Shown here piece after piece: positions 28,553-39,383 of a stretch of DNA of 64,000 nt (the first letter of the stretch is position 1; each line of letters begins with the position of its first letter). This DNA is from Alteromonas confluentis (GTDB lineage Bacteria > Pseudomonadota > Gammaproteobacteria > Enterobacterales > Alteromonadaceae). Below the pieces are notes generated by a model. The model did no database searches and had not been told where the DNA came from. It saw only the letters and a program-made list of their open reading frames with translations. The stretch covers positions 313,164 to 377,163 of the forward strand of contig NZ_MDHN01000041.1 in NCBI RefSeq assembly GCF_001757105.1, in the 5' to 3' direction. The position numbers were made by a program, and so were the translations under genes.

Positions 28553-29764
28553 GTGCTGTTACTGAATATCCGCCATCTTTACTGCGCCCTTGAAATACGG
28601 AAGTTTTCCAACCTTTCCGAAGCCGCAAGGCAGGTTCACCTTACCCAGTCTGCCCTCACGCAAAGCATTAAGAAGCTGGAAGATAAGATTGGTTTCCGAC
28701 TGTTCTCAAGGGGCACCACCGGTATGTATGTCAGTGAAGCGGGTGACGTGTTTCTCAAGCGTTTTGAAAGGGCTTTTGCGCTACTTGAGCAATATGCCAG
28801 CGGGCAATTCACCACCGATCGCACGGCGCGTATCACCTTTTTGCGTGGTATTAATTCCCGACAACTGTCAGCCATTATAAAAATGGTAGAGCTTCAAAAT
28901 TATACCCATGCCGCACGTGTACTTGATATTGCTCAACCGACCTTGCATCGAACCATGCGTGATTTAGAAGCGCTGTGCAGTGTTACCTTGTTCAACCGTT
29001 CGCCTTCCGGGGCAGAACCCACGTGGCGAGCCCGCCGTCTTGCCCGTGTGGCAGGTCTGTATTTTGCTGAGTTGCAGCAAGGCTTTGATGAGGTAAAGGC
29101 CCTCGACGGTAAACACTTTGGTACTCTGAAAATCGGCAGCTTGCCACTGGCGCTTTCAGAACTTGTGCCCGCAACGGTGCTAAAAGTCATGGACGCAGTA
29201 CCGCAGTCCGATGTGAGTATTGTTGATGGCCCCTATGAGGAACAGCTACATGCCTTGCTGCATGGTGACATTGATGTGCTGATTGGTGCGCTGCGTCCAC
29301 CAGATATGGAAGAGCTTCTGGAACAGGTTCCTCTGTTTGAAGACAGATTGTCGTTGGTCGCTCGCGCCAACCATCCCATTCTACATGCAGACTCAATGGA
29401 AAGTGGCGACTGGCAACAGGTTCAGTGGATTGTGCCGAAAAAAGAAACCCCAGCACGGCTTATCTTCGATGAATTTATCGTGTCGCGTAAACTTCCGGTG
29501 CCCCATGATGTGATTGAATGTAATTCTCTCACCGCCATTCGTGGCCTGCTGATGAAGAGCGATCGGGTAGCCATGCTCCCAGCCAGACAAGTAGAAGTGG
29601 ATGTTCGCGCGGGCCTACTGGCGATTTGTGATATGAAATTAAAAGATCCGCCACGGGCCATTGGTTACACTATTCGTAAAGACTGGATACCCACCAAACT
29701 GCAAAATATGTTTATTTCCGTATTGCACGCTGAATGCGCTGCAGAATCGACAATCTCGGTTTAA
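28553..29764 (+). CDS. LysR-type regulator with two tandem HTH domains
   Basis: A protein of 403 residues, about 100 longer than usual, probably from GTG at 28553 (weak ribosome site). Two LysR winged-HTH segments are visible. The first is at ~6-65 (FSNLSEAARQVHLTQSALTQ, FRLFSRGTTGMYV). The second is at ~100-162 (NYTHAARVLDIAQPTLHRTM, VTLFNRSPSG). A normal effector-binding domain follows from ~180. It is divergent from ligK-galD-ligJ with 120 bp between, so it probably controls that operon with a pathway intermediate as effector (inference). Confidence 0.85.
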   Translation: MLLLNIRHLYCALEIRKFSNLSEAARQVHLTQSALTQSIKKLEDKIGFRLFSRGTTGMYVSEAGDVFLKRFERAFALLEQYASGQFTTDRTARITFLRGINSRQLSAIIKMVELQNYTHAARVLDIAQPTLHRTMRDLEALCSVTLFNRSPSGAEPTWRARRLARVAGLYFAELQQGFDEVKALDGKHFGTLKIGSLPLALSELVPATVLKVMDAVPQSDVSIVDGPYEEQLHALLHGDIDVLIGALRPPDMEELLEQVPLFEDRLSLVARANHPILHADSMESGDWQQVQWIVPKKETPARLIFDEFIVSRKLPVPHDVIECNSLTAIRGLLMKSDRVAMLPARQVEVDVRAGLLAICDMKLKDPPRAIGYTIRKDWIPTKLQNMFISVLHAECAAESTISV

Positions 29765-29809
29765 ATAAAGTTTCGCAACAGCACTAAGTCCGCGAGGGTG
29801 AAAACACCT

Positions 29810-30694
29810 TCAAGCTTTCCCTTCGCGATCATGGCTGCGTGACTGTTCCCGAAACCCTTTGGGCGACAACTTTTCGTGTTTGCGAAAAAATCGAGAAAAA
29901 TGTGAGGGCTCGTTAAAACCGAGGCGGTCGGAAATGGTAGCAATACTCATGTCAGCAAACACCAGATAGCGTTTAGCCTCTGTTAACAAATACTGATGAA
30001 TGAGTGCCAGCGCATTTGCGTTAGTGGCAGTTAAACAAATTTGGTTAAGATGCGCGGCGGTGACACCAATTTGCTGTGCGTACCATGCAACATTGTGCCG
30101 ACTGGCGCCATGCTGTTGAATGAGCTGTCTGAACTGCGTAAATTTTTGCTCCGGCTTCGATGGGCGACCAGACTGTTCGGGTAGCGATTGCTTAATACGC
30201 GCCAGTGAAATAAACAACTGCTTTAGCAGCACCTGGATCATTTCAACACGATAGCTGTGCCAATTGGTATCTTCCGTTTCGAGCCGCGAAGCCACTTCAG
30301 CAACGTCTTTTTCATCACCCGGCGGTACCGCAATTACTTTACCTTCGTTGAGGAAGTCTGTGCCCGCGGCAGGTAGCCACAATTCGTTGACAATAGGCGA
30401 CGCCACTGAAAATACTGTGCCTTCTGAGCCTTCCCGCCAGCGAAAACCGTGTATAAGCCCCTCTGGCACCGACACCACGCACGGCGCACTCACTGTTAAC
30501 GTCTTTCCATCAAGCACAACTTCTCCACCACCTTTTAACACCAGAAAAAGTTGATGTATGCCTTTATGACGGTGCGGACTGATTAACCAGTCATGCCGGG
30601 CACTGCGAGAATAAAGCGGCTCACTGTAAAAGAACTCTTTGTGACTGGTTTGTGGATCACCATAAAAATCCACATAGTCCATGGGAGTTAACAT
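29810..30694 (-). CDS. AraC-family regulator, divergent from ligAB
   Basis: A protein of 294 residues if it starts at ATG 30694; ATG 30682 is equally possible and neither has a strong ribosome site. The N-terminal cupin-like sensor has HRHKGIHQLFLVLKGGGEVVL; the C-terminal AraC HTH pair has VTAAHLNQICLTAT and LGFNEPSHFSRFFRKHEKLS. The sensor resembles that of PobR-like AraC proteins. It faces ligA across 105 bp, so it is the likely activator of the ring-cleavage genes. Confidence 0.85.
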   Translation of the reverse strand: MLTPMDYVDFYGDPQTSHKEFFYSEPLYSRSARHDWLISPHRHKGIHQLFLVLKGGGEVVLDGKTLTVSAPCVVSVPEGLIHGFRWREGSEGTVFSVASPIVNELWLPAAGTDFLNEGKVIAVPPGDEKDVAEVASRLETEDTNWHSYRVEMIQVLLKQLFISLARIKQSLPEQSGRPSKPEQKFTQFRQLIQQHGASRHNVAWYAQQIGVTAAHLNQICLTATNANALALIHQYLLTEAKRYLVFADMSIATISDRLGFNEPSHFSRFFRKHEKLSPKGFREQSRSHDREGKA

Positions 30695-30799
30695 TAAATT
30701 AATAAATCCATGAAATTGACAAGTAATAGCTAAATATAGGCATTCTTTCGTCAATAAATCTACCTAAAATACAACAATCTTTGTTAATAGGAGAGCATC

Positions 30800-31201
30800 A
30801 TGGGATGGCAGGAACGAGATTATGACAGCATTCCAGGCACGTATGTGTTCGACGGCAAGCGTGCTAACCCAGCGTATGCGCTGAATAAATTACTGTATAC
30901 CCTCAACGAGGAGCACTGTCGTTTGGAGTTTGCTGCTGACCCGGAAGCATACTGCGACAAACTTGGTGTAAAAGGCGAATTTAAAAAAGCCGTTCTGGAA
31001 GAAGACTTCCTTGGCATGCTTCGGATGGGTGCCAATATTTACTTCATGGCTAAAATGGCAATTCCACGGGGCACCTCTGTACAGGATGCAGGGGCAGCAT
31101 TTCAGGGTATTACCACTGAAGAGTTTATCGCCAATCTGCAAAAACGTGCGGAAGGCCTGACAGACAAAATTAAATCAAGAGGAGACTACTGGAATGGCTA
31201 A
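30800..31201 (+). CDS. ligA: Protocatechuate 4,5-dioxygenase alpha subunit
   Basis: A protein of 133 residues; ATG at 30800 has AGGAGAG upstream. The small all-helical LigA subunit is recognised from NPAYALNKLLYTLNEEHCR, FAADPEAYCDKLGV and EDFLGMLRMGANIYFMAKMA. It lies over the active site of the LigB subunit in the alpha2beta2 enzyme that opens protocatechuate between C4 and C5. It overlaps ligB by 8 bp, consistent with coupled translation of a stoichiometric complex. Confidence 0.95.
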   Translation: MGWQERDYDSIPGTYVFDGKRANPAYALNKLLYTLNEEHCRLEFAADPEAYCDKLGVKGEFKKAVLEEDFLGMLRMGANIYFMAKMAIPRGTSVQDAGAAFQGITTEEFIANLQKRAEGLTDKIKSRGDYWNG

Positions 31202-32039
31202 AATTATTGGCGGAATCACCAGCTCCCACATTCCAGCGGTAGGCAATGCCATCAGCAATAATCTGCAACAGGAACCCTACTGGAAACGCTTTTTCGATGG
31301 CTACGGCCCAGCGAAAGAATGGCTTAAAAACGCACGTCCAGATGTTGTCATCGTGGTGTATAACGACCATGGACTTAACTTCTTTTTAGATACTGTGCCA
31401 ACCTTTGCCCTTGGCTGCGCCGACGAATATTTTAATGCCGATGAAGGTTGGGGATTAAAACCGGTTGCGCCGTTCAAAGGCAATGCACCACTTTCCTGGC
31501 ACCTTGCCGAGTCATTGGTGGAGCAGGAATTCGACATCACGATGTGTCAGGAGATGAAAGTGGATCACGGCTTTGTGAACCCCATTCGCGCATTGTATGG
31601 TGACCACGAAATCTGGCCGGTGGAGGCAATTCCGTTGGCAGTGAATACCGTGCAACACCCCGTGCCAACGGCTCGTCGCTGTTACAAGCTGGGTAAAGCG
31701 CTCGGTAAGGCGCTGGAAAGCTACCCTGAAGATACCCGCGTCGTGATCCTGGGTACCGGTGGTATGTCACATCAGCTGCAAGGAGAACGGGCCGGTATCA
31801 TCGACACCGATTTCGATTTGGAGTGTATGGACAAAATTGCCACTGATCCTGAATGGTTTGCCAACCTCTCCAACACCGACATTATGCGGATTGCCGGTAC
31901 CGAAGGTATTGAAACCATTATGTGGATGGTCATGCGCGGGGCATTAAAAGACGATGCCAAAGTCATTCACAAGCACTATCACGCGCCTATCTCAAACACG
32001 GGAGCGGGTGTATTAGTGCTGGATAACGAAGCGGAGTAA
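31194..32039 (+). CDS. ligB: Protocatechuate 4,5-dioxygenase beta subunit
   Basis: A protein of 281 residues, catalytic extradiol dioxygenase subunit (class III, LigB family). Iron-ligand and catalytic histidines are visible: His12 in GITSSHIPAVG, His59 in VVYNDHGLNFF, and His193 in GTGGMSHQLQG, with a Glu in the GTEGIET region. ATG at 31194 follows AGAGGAG, inside the end of ligA. The product is 4-carboxy-2-hydroxymuconate semialdehyde. A bidirectional terminator follows. Confidence 0.95.
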   Translation: MAKIIGGITSSHIPAVGNAISNNLQQEPYWKRFFDGYGPAKEWLKNARPDVVIVVYNDHGLNFFLDTVPTFALGCADEYFNADEGWGLKPVAPFKGNAPLSWHLAESLVEQEFDITMCQEMKVDHGFVNPIRALYGDHEIWPVEAIPLAVNTVQHPVPTARRCYKLGKALGKALESYPEDTRVVILGTGGMSHQLQGERAGIIDTDFDLECMDKIATDPEWFANLSNTDIMRIAGTEGIETIMWMVMRGALKDDAKVIHKHYHAPISNTGAGVLVLDNEAE

Positions 32040-32077
32040 GGGCCTTTTTCAACTTCTTCGTTATAACATTCGCCCAT

Positions 32078-32115
32078 AAAAAATGGCCTGCCAGTGAAAA
32101 CTGACAGGCCATTTT
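32078..32115. terminator. Bidirectional intrinsic terminator
   Basis: AAAAATGGCCTG (from 32079) pairs with CAGGCCATTTTT (to 32115), continuing as CAGT/ACTG across one mismatch to a short loop. It separates ligAB from the convergent aldo/keto reductase gene. Confidence 0.9.
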
Positions 32116-32133
32116 TCATTTGCGATAACGCGT

Positions 32134-33120
32134 TTAAAAATCTTCGGTATCGATATCTGCTTGAGCGCCCGCACCATAACGTGCGCCCTGCACACTTTGA
32201 CGGTTAATAATGTCGTCGGCGTGAGCCAGTACAGACTCTGCGATGTCAGCGTCACTGGCACCGATATCTTCAGTAAGATGGGTTTCACTTTTTGTACCAG
32301 GCAGCGCATGAATATGTTCGCCCTGCGCCAGTACCCACGCAATCGCCAACTGCGCCGGTGTCACGCCGTTGTTTTTCGCCAGGTCTGCAAATTCTGCATA
32401 AAGGGATTTATTGGCAATCCAGTTTTCGCCCTGGAATCTCGGCATCCCTTTTCGAATATCGCCCTCAGCCAAAGCAGCCGGATCATCAATACCACCAGCA
32501 AGGTAGCCCCGGGCCAACGGACTGAATGCCACAAAATCGATGCCCAGATCTTTACAAGCCTCCAGAACAGCAATTTCTGCATTGCGCGTCCACAGAGAAT
32601 ATTCGGTTTGTAATGCTGCAATAGGATATTCTTTATGTGCCCTTCGCAATGATTCTGCAGACACCTCAGACAAGCCAACGGCGGCAATTTTGCCTGCTTT
32701 CACCATATCGCCTAACACGCCCACGCTTTCTTCCAAGGGTACGTCTTTATCGATGCGGTGCAGGTAATACAAATCGATTTGCTCTACCTGTAAGCTTTGT
32801 AATGCGGTATCTAAGGTTTTCACCAAGGTTTCAGGACGACCGTCGATAACACGTTTGCCGTTAACGCCGGTCATGCCGCACTTACTGGCCAGAAAAATCT
32901 CGTTGCGGAAACCTTTGATGGCTTCGCCCACCAGTTTTTCATTCTCGCCAAAACCATAAAGCGCGGCAGTATCGAAATGGGTAATACCCTGCTCAAATGC
33001 AGAGGCCAGCAAACTGCTGGCCTGTTGTTGAGAAACGGAATCACCATAAGCATGGTTGAGGTTCATACAGCCGAGACCGATCTCGGACACTGACTTACCT
33101 GCCAGCACTCGTTGTTTCAC
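32134..33120 (-). CDS. Aldo/keto reductase
   Basis: A protein of 328 residues from GTG at 33120, with AGGAG upstream; the frame extends to 33144 but those residues include the ribosome site. The (beta/alpha)8 NADPH-dependent family is clear: FDTAALYGFGENEKLVGEAI (Asp/Tyr of the tetrad), LASKCG (Lys), LYYLHRID (His) and VAFSPLARGYLAG. It resembles the AKR13-type group. Its role beside the aromatic genes is unclear, perhaps reducing an aromatic aldehyde (inference). It is separated from ligC by a structured repeat. Confidence 0.88.
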   Translation of the reverse strand: MKQRVLAGKSVSEIGLGCMNLNHAYGDSVSQQQASSLLASAFEQGITHFDTAALYGFGENEKLVGEAIKGFRNEIFLASKCGMTGVNGKRVIDGRPETLVKTLDTALQSLQVEQIDLYYLHRIDKDVPLEESVGVLGDMVKAGKIAAVGLSEVSAESLRRAHKEYPIAALQTEYSLWTRNAEIAVLEACKDLGIDFVAFSPLARGYLAGGIDDPAALAEGDIRKGMPRFQGENWIANKSLYAEFADLAKNNGVTPAQLAIAWVLAQGEHIHALPGTKSETHLTEDIGASDADIAESVLAHADDIINRQSVQGARYGAGAQADIDTEDF

Positions 33121-33145
33121 TTTTTCTCTCCTTTGCTCAAACAAG

Positions 33146-33274
33146 GCCGCCTCTTACGGTGTGCGCGCGGGTGAAGTCAGAAACACGCCGTGAATCCATC
33201 CTTGGAGGCTCTGCTGCAGCATCCATGCTGCAGAAGGTTTCTGACTTTACCCGCGCTCCCATCAGCGAGGCGGC
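33146..33274 (+). repeat. Structured interspersed repeat, copy A
   Basis: Outer arms GCCGCCTC (33146-33153) and GAGGCGGC (33267-33274) enclose a 20-bp closing stem (33165-33184 with 33237-33256, one G-T wobble). Inside are hairpin P2, TCCA/TGGA (33195-33206), and hairpin P3, CTGCAGCAT/ATGCTGCAG (33214-33233). It lies between ligC and the reductase gene. The core matches copies B (41.67 kb) and C (46.8 kb), for example ACACGCCGTGAA before P2 and AAGGTTTC after P3. Confidence 0.85.
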
Positions 33275-33302
33275 ACCTTTGCTTATTCGCGCTTCAATTA
33301 AA

Positions 33303-34244
33303 TTACGCGTTTAACTGCTGCTCAAGATCGTGCAGTACTTTGTAGCAGTTAATGACTTTGTGTACGCTGCTGTTCGGTTCACGGCCTTCTTTAATGGCTG
33401 CCAGGAACTCGCGATCCTGCAATTCGATACCGTTCATAGACACGTCTACTTTTGATACATCGATCGCGTTTTCGCGACCATCAACCAAATCATCGTAACG
33501 GGCAATGTAAGTGCCGTTGTCACAGATGTAACGGAAGAAGGTACCTAAAGGACCATCGTTATTGAACGACAGTGACAACGTACAAATTGCCCCATTTTCT
33601 GCCTGCAGTTGAATAGACATATCCAGTGCAATGCCCAGTTCTGGGTGAATCGGGCCCTGGATTGCGTTCGCTTTCACAATGGGTGATCCGGCTTGGTATT
33701 CAAACAAATCAACGGTGTGCGCAGCATGGTGCCACAGCAGGTGATCGGTCCACGAGCGGGGCTCGCCTTTGGCGTTAATGTTCTTGCGGCGGAAGAAATA
33801 GGTTTGTACATCCATTTGTTGGATATTCAGTTCGCCAGCGGTAATTTTGTTATGCACATACTGGTGTGACGGATTAAAGCGACGAGTATGACCTACCATG
33901 CAAATCTTGCCGGTTTCCTGCTGGGTTTTTACTACCGCTTCGGAATCTTCCCAGCTATCCGCCAGTGGAATTTCAACCTGTACATGTTTGCCCGCCTTCA
34001 TACATTGAATAGACTGGGCCGCATGTTGTTGTGTAGGCGTACAGAGGATGACTGCATCGGCGTCTGATTCCAGCGCGTCTTCCAGCGAGGTGTAAACGTT
34101 TGGAATGCCATAGTCGTTGGCAACGGCTTGCGTTTTTTCTGCATTGCGTCCAACCAGACCAACGACTTCTGCGCCGTCGATGTTTTTCAGACCATCCAAA
34201 TGTTTAATCCCGAAAGCGCCGGGACCTACCACGATTACTTTCAT
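33303..34244 (-). CDS. ligC: 4-carboxy-2-hydroxymuconate semialdehyde dehydrogenase
   Basis: A protein of 313 residues from ATG at 34244, with TTGGAG upstream. The Gfo/Idh/MocA fold begins MKVIVVGPGAFGIKHLDGL (Rossmann GxGxxG-type). It contains AGKHVQVEIPLADSWEDS, where the family usually has EKP, and WTDHLLWHHAAHTVDL, all characteristic of LigC. It oxidises the ring-cleavage product, in its hemiacetal form, to 2-pyrone-4,6-dicarboxylate with NADP. It follows ligI on the same strand after 69 bp. Confidence 0.92.
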   Translation of the reverse strand: MKVIVVGPGAFGIKHLDGLKNIDGAEVVGLVGRNAEKTQAVANDYGIPNVYTSLEDALESDADAVILCTPTQQHAAQSIQCMKAGKHVQVEIPLADSWEDSEAVVKTQQETGKICMVGHTRRFNPSHQYVHNKITAGELNIQQMDVQTYFFRRKNINAKGEPRSWTDHLLWHHAAHTVDLFEYQAGSPIVKANAIQGPIHPELGIALDMSIQLQAENGAICTLSLSFNNDGPLGTFFRYICDNGTYIARYDDLVDGRENAIDVSKVDVSMNGIELQDREFLAAIKEGREPNSSVHKVINCYKVLHDLEQQLNA

Positions 34245-34313
34245 TTTATTCTCCAAAATACTGTTCTGCATTCACTCGGGTAGCGCAGCATAGGTTTGCT
34301 ACCCTACTGAAGA

Positions 34314-35207
34314 TTAATCCGCCCAATAAAGGCGCATAGGGTTATCAATCAATAATTTTCGTTGAAGTGCCTCGGTAGGCGCGATTTTCGGGATCACGTC
34401 AACCAGATGACCATCATCAGGCATATGATTTTTCATATTCGGGTGCGGCCAGTCGGTGCCCCACAGAACGCGATCTTCAAAGCGGGTTACCACTTCGCGG
34501 GCAAACGGCACCACATCTTCATAGCGGCCTTCAGGACCCACCAACGATAACCGTTCCGGACAGCTCACCTTCGACCAGAAGTTCTTGTTCTCTTCCATTA
34601 ATTTCAGGAACAGCGCAAACTCAGAGCCATCGACCGGTTTGGAAATATCCGGGCGCCCCATGTGATCGACCACAACCGTGGTGGGCAAGCTAGTAAAGAA
34701 ATCGTACAATTCTGGCAATTCCTGTGATTCAAAATAAATCACGATATGCCAGCCCAGTGGCTTAATCTTTTCTGCAATGGTGCCCAGTGAGTCGAAAGGT
34801 AATGCATCAACCAAACGTTTCACGAAATTAAAGCGAACTCCACGCACACCAGCGGCATGCAAAGCCTGAAGCTCTTCATCGGTAATGTCAGCTTTTACCG
34901 TGGCGACGCCCCGGGCCATCCCATTGGAATGGTTAAGGGCATCAACCAGAGCGCGATTGTCGGCACCATGACACGTCGCCTGTACAATGACATTGCGACT
35001 GAAGCCAAGGTAATCTCTCAATGCCCAAAGCTGGTCTTTAGAGGCATCGCAAGGGGTGTATTTTCGTTCTTGTGCAAAAGGGAACTGATCGCCGGGGCCA
35101 AATACATGACAATGCGCATCGACCGCACCTTCCGGCACCACAAATTCTGGTTTTGACGGCGACTGATGCCAGTGCAACCAGTCAGCATCAACAGTAAATT
35201 TACCCAT
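34314..35207 (-). CDS. ligI: 2-pyrone-4,6-dicarboxylate lactonase
   Basis: A protein of 297 residues of the amidohydrolase superfamily. PEGAVDAHCHVFGPGDQFPF gives the His-x-His motif; VVDHMGRPDIS and LWGTDWPHPNMKNHMPDDG carry the later histidine and aspartate. These are hallmarks of LigI, which hydrolyses the pyrone to 4-oxalomesaconate. First gene of the minus-strand ligI-ligC unit. The 301 bp upstream to the AraC gene end are AT-rich and presumably hold the promoter; no clear operator was identified. Confidence 0.93.
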   Translation of the reverse strand: MGKFTVDADWLHWHQSPSKPEFVVPEGAVDAHCHVFGPGDQFPFAQERKYTPCDASKDQLWALRDYLGFSRNVIVQATCHGADNRALVDALNHSNGMARGVATVKADITDEELQALHAAGVRGVRFNFVKRLVDALPFDSLGTIAEKIKPLGWHIVIYFESQELPELYDFFTSLPTTVVVDHMGRPDISKPVDGSEFALFLKLMEENKNFWSKVSCPERLSLVGPEGRYEDVVPFAREVVTRFEDRVLWGTDWPHPNMKNHMPDDGHLVDVIPKIAPTEALQRKLLIDNPMRLYWAD

Positions 35208-35508
35208 TCAGTAATCCTTGGCTTGCAGATTAAATTGTACAATCAGTACATTAAGAAAGATGCTGTTCGCGGTAACCAGTCGATAATTAAGGCCCGAAAT
35301 ACCGTGAACATATTCACATATCACCAGTATGCCTAATTGAGATACGTGCTGCTCTTTAGAAATTCGTAAACAGACATTACTTTTTTCTATATCTAAACCT
35401 TAAAATAGCCACAACAATTACTCACAACGCCATATTTTATGGGGCTCAGGCTGAAATAAATAAATTTGATATTCAGTTTTAATTTAATGGCATCAAGACA
35501 CCACGATA

Positions 35509-36396
35509 CTAGAGATCGCTGTTGCGCCGGAAGTCACCTGCGGTGACACCTTCAGACTGTTTGAAGAACCGACAAAAATAGCCGGTATCCTTAAAGCCTA
35601 ACGTGGTGGCAATTTCTTCTAGTGACTGACGGGTATAGATAAGCCGCCTTTTGGTTTCGTTAATGAGTTTCTGCTGGATCAGTTTTTTCGGCGTGGTGTG
35701 CAGGTGATGCTGACAAATACGACTTAAGGTAGATACCGAAATAAACAATCTAGCTGCATAATCCGCCACCGTAAGATGTTCGATAAAATGTTTATCGATA
35801 AGTTCACGAAATCCCAGCAGTACTTTTGAATCACGGCCAGAAATGCTGGCGTGAGAACTGCCTTCCTTGACCTGACGGGCAATAGAAATGAACAACAATT
35901 TGATAATCATGTTAATGCTGAGCGCCGCCCCCACACCAGGGTTTTGCATTTCTTCGGCCAGTAATTTCAAGTAGTTGGAGAAGCGCTGCGCCTGTTCTTT
36001 ACCCTTAAATTCAATGGCTCTCGGGGTCCACACTGCCTGGGTAAATTCAGCAATGTCTCCACCGGAATTGATTTCATTGATCACATCGGTATTCACCGAT
36101 AACACATAGCCATGGGTGTAAGGAGCAAAATTAAAACCATGTACCACGCCGGGGGGAATGGTCACCAGCCAGTCTCCGGAGAGTTCCAGCGTTTCGTCAT
36201 CTAACTGCACCGTCCAGTTGTTGTCGAACACGCAAAGAATTTGCAACAGCTTGGCATGCCGGTGAAGCGAAATTTCCCATTCCAATCCCGCACTGCGGGC
36301 GCGAATATCTTCTAAGTGCACGAAATCGGCACTGAGCTTCAGAAAAGACTCACCGTACAAGTCGTAAAACGGGATATCCGGAGACTTAGAAACCAT
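35509..36396 (-). CDS. AraC-family regulator, likely activator of pobA
   Basis: A protein of 295 residues. The N-terminal sensor has WEISLHRHAKLLQILCVFD and VTIPPGVVHGFNFAP (cupin-like). The C-terminal AraC domain has LFISVSTLSRICQHH and LGFKDTGYFCRFFKQ. AraC-type PobR proteins activate pobA in response to 4-hydroxybenzoate; this gene is divergent from pobA with 120 bp between, so the same role is expected (inference). Confidence 0.87.
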   Translation of the reverse strand: MVSKSPDIPFYDLYGESFLKLSADFVHLEDIRARSAGLEWEISLHRHAKLLQILCVFDNNWTVQLDDETLELSGDWLVTIPPGVVHGFNFAPYTHGYVLSVNTDVINEINSGGDIAEFTQAVWTPRAIEFKGKEQAQRFSNYLKLLAEEMQNPGVGAALSINMIIKLLFISIARQVKEGSSHASISGRDSKVLLGFRELIDKHFIEHLTVADYAARLFISVSTLSRICQHHLHTTPKKLIQQKLINETKRRLIYTRQSLEEIATTLGFKDTGYFCRFFKQSEGVTAGDFRRNSDL

Positions 36397-36456
36397 TTAC
36401 ATTAATTACAAATCGCTAACTTGATTAAAAAGTACAATAGAATGCACCGAATTTGA

Positions 36457-37725
<1,269 letters not shown>

Positions 37726-37747
37726 CCTGATTTGTTTTCGCGAATGT

Positions 37748-37770
37748 AAGCCGGGCGCTAGCCCGGCTTT
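37748..37770. terminator. Intrinsic terminator between convergent genes
   Basis: GCCGGGC (37750-37756) pairs with GCCCGGC (37761-37767), with AA before and TTT after. It lies between pobA and the convergent permease gene. Confidence 0.8.
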
Positions 37771-37802
37771 GACAACGTATTTTACAGCATCAGCACATAC
37801 TC

Positions 37803-39383
37803 TTATAAAAGCACGCGCAGAATAACTTGCCCCATAAGCGCGGCAACCAGCGCATAAACCAGCATGGGCAGAATGGTTCTTTTTATCAGCGCCCCCTCCT
37901 GATTTTTAATTCCCAGAATAGAACACACGGCAATAATGTTGTTCAGGCAAATCATGTTGCCCATGGAAGCGCCCACCGATTGCAACGCCAACACCACCGT
38001 TACAGGCAAACTGGTTTGCAACGCAATGCTGTGCTGAATACCACCAAAAGTGAGATTTGAAACGGTAGCAGAACCTGAGAAAAAAGAGCCCAGCGCACCA
38101 AGCAGCGAAGCCACGTAACTCCAGTTTGCTCCCATGGTGTCTGCCAGCGTATTTGCAATAATGAAGATGGGTGCATTGTCATCGCCCTGCATCATAAAGT
38201 TGACCATCATCAAGGCACCAACAAGGGCCAGAGCAGGCAATTTTATGCGCTGCCAGGTATCGGAAGTGGCTCGCTGGAGCTGACATTTTGTTAAGGCGAG
38301 TATAGGAATTAGCAGAATGACGGTGACCACAAAGGGAATGATCGCCGGTACATAAAGTGTTTTATACGACCATGCCACGGTAGTACCAAAGATGTTCGAC
38401 CACGATAGTATGAGTGCCTGACTCACACCAAAATCGCCAACCGAAAACCAGAGGCTAGTGTCGTTAAGCCAACCTTTAATTGGCCATTGTTTGATGCGGG
38501 TGACGATAAGAATCGCGATCAGCAGTAAGAACGGCGACAGTGCTTTGAAGACCGCTGCCGGATTCAGTGAAGCCTCCTTCAAATCGTTGTTATCGCTTTG
38601 TCGCGCAAGACCAATATGAAACTTCGCCGCCAAAATGGTAAGACAAAGCCCCACGGCCCCGCCAATTAACGATGGAAATTCATAATTCACCTGCGCCAGC
38701 AGGTAATACGGTGCGGTGCAGCTTAATGCACTCATCACAACAAAAATGCCGTTGTCGCGAATCGCTTTCCAGCTCACCAGAAACCGTAATGCCAACGCAG
38801 GAATGATCAGGCTAGCAACCAAATGAATCAGCGCCGTCCATTGCGATGTGGCCAGAAGCTGCGCTTCACTAAGTTCCAGCGCTGCAAAACCAAACCAGGC
38901 GGGCGTCCCCACTGCGCCAAACGACACTGGAACACTGTTCATCACCAGTGTAAGCAGCGCCACCCGCATAGGATTAAACCCTAACCCCACTAAAATTGGC
39001 GCGGCAATCGCAGCCGGGGTACCAAAGCCAGACGCCCCTTCCAACATAAACGCAAACGCCCAGCCTATGATCATAAGCTGTGCAACCTGATTACGGCTTA
39101 TCGATTCCAGCCATTGCCTTAAGGTATTCTCGGCACCGGATATGACCAGCACACGATTAAGTAAAATAGCCCCGGCAACAATAGAAATAGGCGTAAGCAC
39201 AGACAGCCCTCCGGCCACGGCATTAGCCAGTAACGTAAGCCTGTCTGCCTGAAAATAGAAAACCTGTAGCAAACCCGCGAAAAGCGCAGTAAGTGGTAAT
39301 GCCACATGGGCCGCCAGCGGATGCTGCTTAGTCATACTCCAAACGAGAAATACAACGGGAAGTGCAGCGATTAACGTATCCAT
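37803..39383 (-). CDS. L-lactate permease (LctP) family transporter
   Basis: A protein of 526 residues with about 13-14 membrane helices. It begins with a helix at VFLVWSM and has LctP-family motifs such as FMLEGASGFGTPAAIAAPILVGLGF and FFSGSATVSNLTFGGIQ. Members carry lactate or glycolate in symport with protons or sodium; related proteins may carry other 2-hydroxy acids. The divergent neighbour is a class II aldolase and an LDH-like gene lies nearby, which is compatible with a hydroxy-acid substrate (inference). Confidence 0.87.
   Translation of the reverse strand: MDTLIAALPVVFLVWSMTKQHPLAAHVALPLTALFAGLLQVFYFQADRLTLLANAVAGGLSVLTPISIVAGAILLNRVLVISGAENTLRQWLESISRNQVAQLMIIGWAFAFMLEGASGFGTPAAIAAPILVGLGFNPMRVALLTLVMNSVPVSFGAVGTPAWFGFAALELSEAQLLATSQWTALIHLVASLIIPALALRFLVSWKAIRDNGIFVVMSALSCTAPYYLLAQVNYEFPSLIGGAVGLCLTILAAKFHIGLARQSDNNDLKEASLNPAAVFKALSPFLLLIAILIVTRIKQWPIKGWLNDTSLWFSVGDFGVSQALILSWSNIFGTTVAWSYKTLYVPAIIPFVVTVILLIPILALTKCQLQRATSDTWQRIKLPALALVGALMMVNFMMQGDDNAPIFIIANTLADTMGANWSYVASLLGALGSFFSGSATVSNLTFGGIQHSIALQTSLPVTVVLALQSVGASMGNMICLNNIIAVCSILGIKNQEGALIKRTILPMLVYALVAALMGQVILRVLL

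Noticed and set aside
33146..33274. Copy A as a simple intrinsic terminator for ligC
   Set aside because: The closing stem is very long with two internal hairpins and no T-run follows, and the same core recurs at two other loci; it is better treated as a repeat element, though it may still affect transcription.
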